Shown here one piece after another: positions 25,237-32,737 of a stretch of 64,000 bases of DNA. The DNA is from CAWAPS01 sp963783945 (GTDB lineage Bacteria; Actinomycetota; Acidimicrobiia; Acidimicrobiales; Palsa-688). A model generated the notes under the pieces. The model was not told the origin of the DNA. It saw nothing but the letters and a program-made list of their open reading frames with translations, and ran no database searches. The first letter of the stretch is position 1; each line of letters begins with the position of its first letter. The DNA lies in NCBI GenBank assembly GCA_963783945.1, contig CAWAPS010000032.1, positions 186,001-250,000 on the forward strand, written 5' to 3'. The position numbers and the translations under genes were made by a program.

Positions 25237-26450
25237 GTTCGGTCCTCGTTTGTGGGGGTGATCAGCGCGTGCTGGTACTCGGCCACCCGGCGCTGGGCTT
25301 CGGCTAGATCACAGGGCGAGCAGTAGAGCGATTCCTCGGCGTGCCGGTGCAGCTGCTCCAGCGCCACGTCCTCACCGCGACCGAGCGAGTGGGCCTTGGC
25401 CACGTAGGCCTCGAGCAACCCTCGCAGCTCGCGCCGGCGGGCCAACGGCCGCCCCGCCGCCTCCGCGGCGCCCGTGGCCTGGACTCGAAGGCCCTCCAGT
25501 CGAGGCTGGAGCGCGGCCAGGATGCGAACGGCCCGGGCCGGGTCGGTGCGGGCCAATGCCGCCGCCTCCCGCAGGTCGCGGCGCAGCCTGTCTACCCGGG
25601 CATCGGCGTCGTGGAGGACGGAGACGGCCGGGATGGGACCGGCGATCTTGACCGCGGCTTCTGCGTGCCTGGCTCTGGCCCCGCCGAGGAGCGCGTCCAT
25701 GCTCTCGAGCCCGCCTGCCGCCATCTCGAGGTTGACCTCGAGCTTCTCCACGGACTCCTGCTGGTCCCGCAGGTCACCGGCCACCCGGGTGACGGTGCGG
25801 CTGAGCTCGCCGATTTCTCCGAGGTCAGCGCCCAGCGGGTCGTGGGTGGCCTGATCGCGTAGTTTGTCCAGACGGGCCCGGGCCGGACCGAGCTCGTTCG
25901 GGAGCCGCAGACCGGCCCGCCGGGCCACGTCCTCGGCCGCGGCGACCGAGGCATCGATGTCTTGTAGCCGGGGTAGGGCCAGGTCCCAGACGGCGCAGAC
26001 CGATGTGATGACCTCGGCGCCGCGTTCGTAGGTGGCGGTCATGGCCGCGATCAGCGGGGTGATCGCCGTCGGAGACGTAAGTAACGGTGAACCGGCCAGG
26101 GAATGGCCCACCAGCTGCATCGATTCGGGTGAGAGCTCGACCGACGGCTCGGTCAAGGCCCGCCACATGTGTAGGCGGTCTGTATGACGGGACCGGCCGG
26201 TTTGGCGAAGGCCGGCAATCGAGTCGACCGTCTCCGTGAGGGCGCGGTACCAGGCCCACAGCACGGCCAGCTGTTCGCAGGCCGCGCTCCAGGACGTCTC
26301 GCTTTCGCCGCGCAGGCGCCCCGCCTCGACCGACCGCCGGGCCCGTTCCTCCTCGAGCTCGAAGAGCATCGACCCGAGGCGGTTGGTGGCCACCCGGGCT
26401 TCCTCGAGGGTGCGGTCGATGTCGGCCAGGCCCGGTTGCACCGCAGTCAT
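25233..26450 (-). CDS. Alpha-helical/coiled-coil protein of unknown function in the pknG operon
   Basis: A 405-residue protein, almost entirely helical and rich in A, L, R and E, with heptad-like stretches such as DIDRTLEEARVATNRLGSML, VAGDLRDQQESVEKLEVNLE and RVDRLRRDLREAAALARTD. A short Cys pair occurs near the C-terminus (ESLYCSPCDLAEAQRRV). No membrane segment or enzyme motif is seen. The start at ATG 26450 overlaps the glnH stop by 4 bp, and its stop overlaps pknG by 4 bp, so it is translated in a fixed set with the sensor and the kinase. I infer an adaptor between GlnX and PknG; there is no direct evidence. Confidence 0.8.
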   Translation of the reverse strand: MTAVQPGLADIDRTLEEARVATNRLGSMLFELEEERARRSVEAGRLRGESETSWSAACEQLAVLWAWYRALTETVDSIAGLRQTGRSRHTDRLHMWRALTEPSVELSPESMQLVGHSLAGSPLLTSPTAITPLIAAMTATYERGAEVITSVCAVWDLALPRLQDIDASVAAAEDVARRAGLRLPNELGPARARLDKLRDQATHDPLGADLGEIGELSRTVTRVAGDLRDQQESVEKLEVNLEMAAGGLESMDALLGGARARHAEAAVKIAGPIPAVSVLHDADARVDRLRRDLREAAALARTDPARAVRILAALQPRLEGLRVQATGAAEAAGRPLARRRELRGLLEAYVAKAHSLGRGEDVALEQLHRHAEESLYCSPCDLAEAQRRVAEYQHALITPTNEDRT

Positions 26451-27472
26451 GCCTGGTTTCGATAGACGGGCTGCGGCGGCGCCGGGGCCTTGGATCCGAG
26501 TACCGGTCCAAGCCACCTCTTCCACGTCTGCGTCCACACGCCGTCTGTCCGCTCCTGGGCCAGCACGGCGTTGACGAAGCGGGTGAAATCGGGATGGGAC
26601 TTGCTCATGGCCATGCCGTAGGGCTCGTCCGCGAGCTTCACCCCGGGGACGATCTCGAGGCCGGGGTCCTGGGCCGCCAGGCCCTGCAGAATGGTGTCGT
26701 CGGTGCTGATCGCGTCCACCTGACCCTGCTGAAGCATTACCAGACAGTCGGTCTGATTGGTCACGGCCACCAAGGTCGGGGGGTAAGGCAGGGCGGCGAG
26801 GTGGGTAAGGGACGTCGAGCCGCTCGCCGCGCACACCCGCTTATCCGCCAGATCTGCGGCTGACTTTATCGGGGATCCCTGAGGTACGAGCACCCGCTGG
26901 GCCGCGTCGAAATACTCGCTGGAGAAGTTCACCTGTTGCTCGCGACCGCAGGTGATCGTGATCGTCTCGGCCACTATGTCGACCTCGGCGGGGTGATCTT
27001 TAGTGTCCTGCACGGCCATGATCCGGTCGGCGTTCGGGACGATCACGTAGCGGATGTGGTCGGTGTAGAGGGGCCCGAAGATGGCCTTGGCCACTTGGTC
27101 GACCATGTCGATGTCGAAGCCCGCCAGCTCCCCGCTGGTCGGATCGCGATACGCCCAGAGGTAGGTGTTCTGGTCCACCCCGGCCAGCAGGTAGCCCCTC
27201 TTGGCTATGGCCGCCATGTAGCTTCCGGCCGGCATGTGACCGGCGGCCGGCAGAGGCTGTTCGGGTGCCAGGCTGGCGGTCGGTCGATCGTCGTTGCAGT
27301 TGTTGTCCGTCCCCCCCGCGCTTTGTGACGCCGTCACCAAAGAGGCGTTCGCCGGCTGCACTCGAGGGGCGCCGACCGTTCCCGGGACGGCCGGAGACGA
27401 TTGACCTGGCGACGCACAGGCGGCAGCCAGGCCGATAATCGCGACGAGCAACAGGGGGCTACGACGTCTCAT
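26447..27472 (-). CDS. glnH: Glutamate/aspartate-type substrate-binding lipoprotein GlnH
   Basis: A 341-residue periplasmic-type binding protein (SBP family 3). It has a lipoprotein signal (MRRRSPLLLVAIIGLAAAC, with Cys19 the likely lipidated residue). The two-lobed SBP fold follows: GYLLAGVDQNTYLWAY, LAGFDIDMVDQVAKAIFG, the ADLADKRVCAASGSTSL hinge and DGVWTQTWKRW. In Mycobacterium GlnH binds Asp and Glu and signals through GlnX to PknG instead of feeding an ABC transporter, and no permease or ATPase gene is present here either. ATG 27472 overlaps the glnX stop by 4 bp, which rules out the 26-codon upstream extension. Confidence 0.92.
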   Translation of the reverse strand: MRRRSPLLLVAIIGLAAACASPGQSSPAVPGTVGAPRVQPANASLVTASQSAGGTDNNCNDDRPTASLAPEQPLPAAGHMPAGSYMAAIAKRGYLLAGVDQNTYLWAYRDPTSGELAGFDIDMVDQVAKAIFGPLYTDHIRYVIVPNADRIMAVQDTKDHPAEVDIVAETITITCGREQQVNFSSEYFDAAQRVLVPQGSPIKSAADLADKRVCAASGSTSLTHLAALPYPPTLVAVTNQTDCLVMLQQGQVDAISTDDTILQGLAAQDPGLEIVPGVKLADEPYGMAMSKSHPDFTRFVNAVLAQERTDGVWTQTWKRWLGPVLGSKAPAPPQPVYRNQA

Positions 27473-28902
27473 CGGTACTCCTTGAGCCGGGGCTCCACGC
27501 CCGCCACCAGGCAGGCCACCACGCCAACCACCAGAGCCAGGCAAACCCACGGCAGGAGGTCCAGGTCGTTGGTGGCAGCCCGAGCCGATCGATTGAACGA
27601 TGAGACGGCGTCGCCAACGCCTGTGGCCAGGGCGGCGTCGAGCGAATCAGCCTGCGAGGCGGAGGTGGACTGGTCCTGTTTGATGGCGACGGGAAGATTG
27701 CCATCAAGGTCGTCCGCCCGCACCGTGTCATGAGAGATTCCGTAGTTATCCCAGACGGCGGCGGCCCGGGCTTGGGCTTGCTTTTCGGAACCGGTCCACC
27801 TCGACGCCGGTTCGCTGATCAGATGGTTCAGCTGGGTCGACACGTTTTCGAAGTCGTTCTGATAGATGTCGGGCGGCCCGCTTTGGCCCGGAGGCACGTC
27901 GGCATCTCGTGTGACCAAAGTGAGCTCGTCGTCGGCCCGGGCCTGCTGGGCCAGGATGCGGGTCCGGGTCAGCGCTCCGAGGGGTGCGCTGCCGTGGTGC
28001 TCGGCCCGCGCCACCGCGCCGTCCTCGGCATTGAGGGCGATCACCAGCCACAGGCCGACGGCCAGCAGCAGGGCAGTGGCCACCACACACCCGACATTGA
28101 GCACCCGGCGGAACCGGCGATTGAGCCCGAGCTGCATCCCCACCAGCGCCACCAGGACGGCGAATAGCAGGACCGCTACCGCAACCACGGGCCCGTCACT
28201 CGTGGCCTGGCCGTCCGCGTGAGCCAGCCGGGCGTCCTCGATGGTGTACAGGGTTGACGCCGCAGGCAGAAGGGTCGTCTGCATCAGGTTGTTGGCCTCG
28301 CCCAGGTAGGCGGAGGCGACGGGATATTGGAGCCGGTTGTTGGCCTCGGCGGCCGCCACGATCCCGGCGTAAACGGGAAGGCCGGTGGTGAGGGTCTGGA
28401 GGGCTGCGCTGATCTTCAGATCGGTGCCGGCCCGCTGGGACGCCGCGGTGAGGTCAGCGGACGCCTGGGCCAGGTCCCCTTCGAACCTGGACTGCACGGC
28501 TGCGGGCACGACCGGACCGGAAAGGAAGCCCCCGGCGATCGTGGTGTTGGCCTCGGACATCTCGATGTCCACTCCTTGGGCATCGACCACCAGAGGCTCT
28601 ACGGTGGTCCTCGCCGATTCAGCCGCGTGCGAACGCGACAGCATGGTCAGAGACGCCACGGTGCCCGCGGCCACGGCCAGGATGGCCACGCAGACCGTTG
28701 CCACCCGCAGCCGACCGGGTGTCGTCCGCGTAAAGGCCACCAGCCGCTTCGATGGGCTGGTGGTACTGGAGGTCTCCAGAGCAGCCGTCAACTTCGCCCC
28801 CTTAGTCGGGGCGAACAGTACCTTCTCCCCTGGTTCGGCGCCCGCCGCCAGACCGCCCGGGGCGGCGGTTGCCTCGTTGAGGGGTGCTCGAGTGTCGACC
28901 AC
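27469..28902 (-). CDS. glnX: GlnX-like membrane sensor protein
   Basis: A 477-residue membrane protein with four segments: TM1 (about 67-88), TM2 (237-260), TM3 (267-290) and TM4 (447-470). Two extracytoplasmic helical domains (89-236 and 291-446) lie between them. A 66-residue cytoplasmic N-terminus and a very short C-terminus complete it. This is the topology of mycobacterial GlnX (Rv0412c), which passes the state of GlnH to PknG. I chose GTG 28902 because the much longer open frame runs antisense through the HAD hydrolase gene and carries no family similarity. It is the first gene of the operon; the promoter should lie within the 63 bp shared with the divergent hydrolase. Confidence 0.88.
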   Translation of the reverse strand: MVDTRAPLNEATAAPGGLAAGAEPGEKVLFAPTKGAKLTAALETSSTTSPSKRLVAFTRTTPGRLRVATVCVAILAVAAGTVASLTMLSRSHAAESARTTVEPLVVDAQGVDIEMSEANTTIAGGFLSGPVVPAAVQSRFEGDLAQASADLTAASQRAGTDLKISAALQTLTTGLPVYAGIVAAAEANNRLQYPVASAYLGEANNLMQTTLLPAASTLYTIEDARLAHADGQATSDGPVVAVAVLLFAVLVALVGMQLGLNRRFRRVLNVGCVVATALLLAVGLWLVIALNAEDGAVARAEHHGSAPLGALTRTRILAQQARADDELTLVTRDADVPPGQSGPPDIYQNDFENVSTQLNHLISEPASRWTGSEKQAQARAAAVWDNYGISHDTVRADDLDGNLPVAIKQDQSTSASQADSLDAALATGVGDAVSSFNRSARAATNDLDLLPWVCLALVVGVVACLVAGVEPRLKEYR

Positions 28903-28965
28903 GCTCGTCAGTGTGCGACGGGGCGGTAGAGCGACGGTAGAGGATCGGCAGGGCAACCGGGCAGT
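28903..28965. promoter_or_regulatory. Divergent promoter region of the glnX-pknG operon and a HAD hydrolase
   Basis: Only 63 bp separate the glnX GTG and the HAD ATG. The gap contains a short direct repeat (GCGGTAGAG and ACGGTAGAG). I cannot assign -10/-35 boxes with confidence. Any promoter for the eight-gene operon must sit here or inside the hydrolase gene. Confidence 0.4.
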
Positions 28966-29619
28966 ATGGCCGGCATGATCGAAGCCGTCGTATTCGACCT
29001 CGACGGCGTCCTTCTGGACTCCGAGCACCTCTGGGATCGAGCCCGGCTCGAGCTGGTCGAAGCGCGCGGCGGGCGATGGCAGTCGGGAGCAACCGAGGCC
29101 ATGCAGGGCATGAGCTCGAGCGAATGGTCCGCTTACCTTCGAGATCAGCTGGGAGTGCCTCTCAGCGCGCCCCAGATCAACGACCAGGTGGTAGCCAGGC
29201 TCCTCGGCTATTACCAGGACGACCTGCCCCTTGTCCCCGGCGCGAACGAGGCGGTCCGCCGGATGGCCGATAACTGGCCCCTCGGGCTGGCGTCGTCCTC
29301 CAACCGAACCGTGATCGACGCCGTCCTCGAGCGAGCCGGCCTGGCTCCGTTTTTTCACGTTACCGTCTCTTCCGAGGAGGTGGCGCGAGGGAAGCCGGCT
29401 CCCGACGTCTATCTGGCTGCTGCCGAAAGACTTCAGGTGCCCCCTGAAACCTGCGCCGCAATCGAGGACTCCGCCAATGGCATACGGTCCGGCGTCAGTG
29501 CAGGCATGACGGTCGTCGCCATTCCCAACCGCCGGTACCCGCCGCCTGACGACGTCCTGGTCCTGGCCCGGTTCGTCCTGCGGGATCTGCCTGACCTGAC
29601 CGCCGCGGTCCTTTTCTGA
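28966..29619 (+). CDS. HAD superfamily phosphatase/phosphomutase (subfamily IA)
   Basis: A 217-residue HAD enzyme. Motif I is DLDGVLLDSEHL, motif II is in GLASSSNR, the conserved Lys is in RGKPAPDVYLAAAE and motif IV is AIEDSANGIRSG. It resembles beta-phosphoglucomutase and 2-deoxyglucose- or glycolate-phosphate phosphatases. The substrate is not readable. An ATG three codons downstream (MIEAVVFDLDG) is an alternative start. A strong hairpin follows the stop. Confidence 0.88.
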   Translation: MAGMIEAVVFDLDGVLLDSEHLWDRARLELVEARGGRWQSGATEAMQGMSSSEWSAYLRDQLGVPLSAPQINDQVVARLLGYYQDDLPLVPGANEAVRRMADNWPLGLASSSNRTVIDAVLERAGLAPFFHVTVSSEEVARGKPAPDVYLAAAERLQVPPETCAAIEDSANGIRSGVSAGMTVVAIPNRRYPPPDDVLVLARFVLRDLPDLTAAVLF

Positions 29620-29665
29620 ATCCCCTCTGCGGAGTCTCCACCCGGATCGACCGCCGACAGCGAAC

Positions 29666-29701
29666 GGGCTCGGTGTCCTCGCCCCTGCGGACACCGAGCC
29701 C
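29666..29701 (+). terminator. 13-bp stem terminator after the HAD gene
   Basis: Perfect arms GGGCTCGGTGTCC (29666-29678) and its complement (29689-29701) with a 10-nt loop. TTC follows but no true T-run. It lies 46 bp after the HAD stop and 150 bp before the next start. Confidence 0.65.
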
Positions 29702-29851
29702 TTCACCCGATCTGGTGGGTTGCCCCTCACCACCTGACCTGCATATAGCGTCGCAGCACCAAATCAACGCCATCACGACGACTGCCCAATACTTCCCAAC
29801 ACTGCGGCCCGGGAGAGCATCGGGGGCCGATCGGACAGGGGGTCAGAGCCC

Positions 29852-31207
29852 GTGCACAAGGTGGACCAGACAACCGAGCAGATGGTGCGTAGTGTGCTCG
29901 CCTACGCCGAGAACCGGCTGCGCATGGACCCGGTCCCGCTCGATAAGGCGACCCTTTCCGCCGCCGACCTCTACCACGAGCTCCATGGGGTCATCCGCGA
30001 CCGGGGCCGGCAGCCGGACGAAGTCCTCGGCGTCTACGCCTCGGTGATCGCCCCGAGTGTCATCTCTGCCGACAGCCCGCGCTTTCTCGGCTTTATCCCG
30101 GCTGCGCCCACCAAGGCCAGCCTGCTCTTCGACATGCTGGTGTCCTGCGCCTCCATCCAGGGGATCTCTTGGCTCGAGGCCTCGGGGGCCATAGCCGCCG
30201 AGAACACCGTTCTCCGCCTGATAGCAGACGAGGCCGGGCTCCCTAACGGCGCCGGAGGCTCCTTCGTGTCCGGCGGATCGGCCGGCAACCTGTCGGCGCT
30301 GGCGGTGGCGCGTGAGGAGGCGAAGAGACGGTCGGGCCGCGACGCCGGACAACGTTGGCGCGTCGTGGTCGGGACCGACGCTCACTCGTCGATCATGAAT
30401 ACCCTGCGGTTGTTGGAGATGGACCCGCTGGTCGTCGATCCGCCCGACCACCGGATGACACCTGAGGCGGTGCAGGCCGCACTCGACGCCGAGCCGGATC
30501 TGAGCGACGTCGCGGCCGTCGTGTGCACTTCGGGCACCACCAACGCCGGCATCATCGACGATCTGGCCGGCGTCGGCGCCCTGGCCAGGGGGCGCGAGTG
30601 GTGGTTCCACGTCGATGGGGCCTATGGCGGGGCGGGGATCTTCGCCCGGTCGGTGCGAGCCAAGTTCGCCGGGATCGAGCAAGCGGACTCGTTCATCGTC
30701 GATCCCCACAAGTGGCTGTTCACCCCGTTCGACTGTTGCGCCCTCATCTACCGGGAGCCGCAACGCGCTCGGCGGACCCACACTCAGGACGCGTCCTACC
30801 TCGACGTGATCCGGGCCGAGGGGGAATGGAACCCCACCGACTACGCCTACCAGCTCACCCGCCGGGCTCGCGGCCTGCCGCTGTGGTTCTCGTTGGCCGT
30901 GCACGGCATCGACGCCTACCGTGACGCCATCGAGGTGGCCCTGAGGCTGGCCCGGCAGACCGCGGAGCTGATCGAGATGGCCCCGCATCTGGAGCTGATC
31001 CGACCCCCCGACCTCGGCGTGGTTCTGTTCCACCGCGTCGGGTGGACGGCCCGGGACTACGACGCCTGGGCCCGAGCGTTGCACGAGGACGAGATCGCCT
31101 TCATTCCTCCGAGCAAATGGGAAGGCAAAACGGTCGGCCGGTTCGCTTTCTTGCATCCCCATACGACCATGGACCTGGTTCGCGAGATCCTCGACCGCAC
31201 CGTTTGA
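29852..31207 (+). CDS. PLP-dependent group II amino acid decarboxylase-like protein
   Basis: A 451-residue fold-type I PLP enzyme of the aromatic-L-amino-acid/glutamate decarboxylase group. The PLP lysine is in VDPHKWLF (about residue 286). Upstream lie GSFVSGGSAGNLSALAVARE, CTSGTTNAGIIDDL and HVDGAYGGAGIF, with the Asp that pairs with the pyridine nitrogen. Substrates in this group range over Tyr, Trp, Glu and Asp, and none can be chosen here. GTG 29852 has AGGGGG nine bases upstream. Confidence 0.9.
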   Translation: MHKVDQTTEQMVRSVLAYAENRLRMDPVPLDKATLSAADLYHELHGVIRDRGRQPDEVLGVYASVIAPSVISADSPRFLGFIPAAPTKASLLFDMLVSCASIQGISWLEASGAIAAENTVLRLIADEAGLPNGAGGSFVSGGSAGNLSALAVAREEAKRRSGRDAGQRWRVVVGTDAHSSIMNTLRLLEMDPLVVDPPDHRMTPEAVQAALDAEPDLSDVAAVVCTSGTTNAGIIDDLAGVGALARGREWWFHVDGAYGGAGIFARSVRAKFAGIEQADSFIVDPHKWLFTPFDCCALIYREPQRARRTHTQDASYLDVIRAEGEWNPTDYAYQLTRRARGLPLWFSLAVHGIDAYRDAIEVALRLARQTAELIEMAPHLELIRPPDLGVVLFHRVGWTARDYDAWARALHEDEIAFIPPSKWEGKTVGRFAFLHPHTTMDLVREILDRTV

Positions 31208-31221
31208 CCGCCGTCAGGGTC

Positions 31222-31310
31222 CGGCCGGGCCACGGCCTGGCGGTGGCGGCCGGGCCACGGCCTGGCGGTCGCTGCCGGCGGGGCTTGCCGGCGGTTGCTG
31301 CCGGCGGTGG
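31222..31310. repeat. Local GC-rich direct repeats
   Basis: A 22-bp unit (GGCCGGGCCACGGCCTGGCG plus GT) occurs twice (31222 and 31248), followed by three GCTGCCGGCGG-like units. It sits right after the decarboxylase stop, and internal palindromes (CCGGGCCACGGCCTGG) may serve as a terminator. Confidence 0.6.
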
Positions 31311-31376
31311 TTTAGCCCCTCGGGCTGCGGGGAAGAACATTAACCGGTGACGTCTGCCGCTCCGACGAGGGTGTCT

Positions 31377-31592
31377 ATGGGCCAAAGAACATATGAGATC
31401 ACGTTCGCAGGCGAGGCTGTACCCGCCGTGGCCGACGCCTTCGAGGACTTCCACGTCCTCGTCGAGTCAGGCAGCACGACCCTGAGAGGTGAGAGCATCG
31501 ATCAGGCCGCACTGCACGGTGCGATCGATCGTTTGCACGCTCTTCGCCTGGAGCTGCTCGAAATCAGAGCGGTCGGGCCACCAAAACCGTGA
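31377..31592 (+). CDS. Small conserved protein of unknown function
   Basis: A 71-residue protein beginning MGQRTYEITFAGEAVPAVAD, with a C-terminal helix IDRLHALRLELLEIRAVG. The pattern (beta strand, short helix, SGSTTLRGESIDQAALHGAI) matches small uncharacterised actinobacterial proteins I have seen but cannot name. ATG 31377 has GAGGG six bases upstream, which favours it over the start ten codons earlier. It is followed by the first 92-bp palindromic element. Confidence 0.65.
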   Translation: MGQRTYEITFAGEAVPAVADAFEDFHVLVESGSTTLRGESIDQAALHGAIDRLHALRLELLEIRAVGPPKP

Positions 31593-31656
31593 GCTCGCCG
31601 CCGGACGGTGGCGCCGGCAGACGTCCCGACGGTTGCTCACATAGTTTGTACAGCTA

Positions 31657-31748
31657 AGGGCCCGCCACGAAACAACTTGACGCAATTCTCTTGTAAACAT
31701 GCATGTCGTGGCACAGGACTTGTTCCAAGTCGTTTCGTGGCGGGCCCT
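31657..31748 (+). mobile_element. 92-bp palindromic element, copy A
   Basis: Terminal inverted repeats AGGGCCCGCCACGAAACAAC plus TT (31657-31678) and its complement (31727-31748, one mismatch) enclose a 48-bp core containing CATGCATG. The same sequence recurs at 35774-35865 (same direction) and 39663-39754 (inverted). The element has no coding capacity and no clear target-site duplication. It is consistent with a MITE or REP-like non-autonomous element. Confidence 0.85.
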
Positions 31749-31778
31749 GACCCGCTGGGATCGAAAGCTCGCGCCGGC

Positions 31779-32141
31779 CTAGTTCCTCGGGGAGGGGTGG
31801 AAGCGCTGCTTCGCATCCTCCTCATCGAGTTGGAGGGCCGAGGCGATCAGATCCCAGCCGACGCCCAGGTCGCGAAGGCGCACCACCCAGCGGCGCAGGT
31901 CGGTTTCCAGCTCGTCTGCGGCCCGGGCCAATGCCGGAAGCATGTCCAGTATCTCCTCACTGGCGCGGTCAGGTCCATGTCCCGGGGCGGCCGTGATCGT
32001 GATCGCCCGGCCGCGCCGGGACCGAAACCTTCTCCCATCACCGGAGCGCGAACCGAGCCCGCTACGACCCCTTACCGGAGACAGCCCGAACGAGAACGGG
32101 TTGAAACTGTTGTTGAAGCTGATATACACCACGACAGCCAT
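31779..32141 (-). CDS. Small helix-turn-helix-like protein
   Basis: A 120-residue protein. The first third has a short beta segment (MAVVVYISFNNSFNPFSFGL) and an Arg-rich stretch. The last 55 residues are helical (LPALARAADELETDLRRWVV, then GVGWDLIASALQLDEEDAKQ), which resembles the HTH-like tails of small actinobacterial proteins. ATG 32141 has an excellent ribosome site (GAGAGGAG, seven bases away). Together with the gene upstream it could form a two-gene unit. Function is unknown. Confidence 0.6.
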   Translation of the reverse strand: MAVVVYISFNNSFNPFSFGLSPVRGRSGLGSRSGDGRRFRSRRGRAITITAAPGHGPDRASEEILDMLPALARAADELETDLRRWVVRLRDLGVGWDLIASALQLDEEDAKQRFHPSPRN

Positions 32142-32234
32142 TGCGGGCTCCTCTCAACGCCTGGAGAGTCCAGTTACCAGACGTCAGTCTGCCTGCGTTT
32201 CGAAGTCCCCGCGCCAATCGGAGAGCAGCCAGCC

Positions 32235-32504
32235 CTACCTGTCCCACCTGGGCCACCATTGATCGGCCACGGTCCAATACTCGGCGCCGTCCAGCACCAT
32301 GCCCTCGATGATCCCCCGATCCTGCAGCCCTTTCAGGTGAGTCGGCAGACTGCTCGCCGGGCCGGGATACCAGCCGGCGAGCACTCCGGTCGCCACCGCG
32401 GCGCCCTCGTTGCTGGCGATCAGGGCATACACCCGAAACTCCCCGTCGGACAACCGACCGTCCAGTAGAACCTCGGTTGACAGCTGCGTCGCCTCCATGA
32501 TCAT
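32235..32504 (-). CDS. Small winged-helix-like protein
   Basis: An 89-residue protein. LSDGEFRVYALIASNEGAAV followed by LPTHLKGLQDRGIIEGMVLD looks like a winged helix of the type found in phage or plasmid replication-associated proteins: helix, recognition helix, then wing. It ends WTVADQWWPRWDR. ATG 32504 is preceded by AAAGGA at good spacing. It lies 93 bp upstream of the other small gene on the same strand. It may be a transcription factor; the target is unknown. Confidence 0.6.
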   Translation of the reverse strand: MIMEATQLSTEVLLDGRLSDGEFRVYALIASNEGAAVATGVLAGWYPGPASSLPTHLKGLQDRGIIEGMVLDGAEYWTVADQWWPRWDR

Positions 32505-32737
32505 GGGTCGGCGTCCTTTCCTCGATCCCGGCGCGCGTTCGCACCTTCAGCAGTTGTCTACCCAGATCAGGTGGACCCCCCATGCTCAGGAGATGGAGGC
32601 CGTGTGGATTTACCCCGTCATCGGGCCTCCATCCGTTCAGAGGCGGGGCGAGGACTACGAAATTCGGGAAAATCCGGAAACCGCAGAGAACCGGGCGCGG
32701 TCCCTCGACCTGCGTCGCTCCGAATGCAGCGGGCGCT
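32505..32737. other. Gap with a possible 64-codon ORF
   Basis: No recognisable gene. A plus-strand ORF from ATG 32593 (MEAVWIYPVIGPPSVQRRGE) to 32787 is preceded by AGGAG but overlaps the aminotransferase 3' end and matches nothing I know. I leave it uncalled. Confidence 0.2.

Noticed and set aside
26451..26834. 128-codon extension of the coiled-coil gene
   Set aside because: It lies inside glnH in another frame; the 4-bp ATGA overlap fixes the start at 26450.
28903..29733. 277-codon N-terminal extension of glnX
   Set aside because: It is antisense to the HAD hydrolase, has no similarity, and would put glnX far above its family length.
29843..31162. 439-codon minus-strand ORF antisense to the PLP decarboxylase
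   Set aside because: No domain; the plus strand has the complete PLP enzyme.
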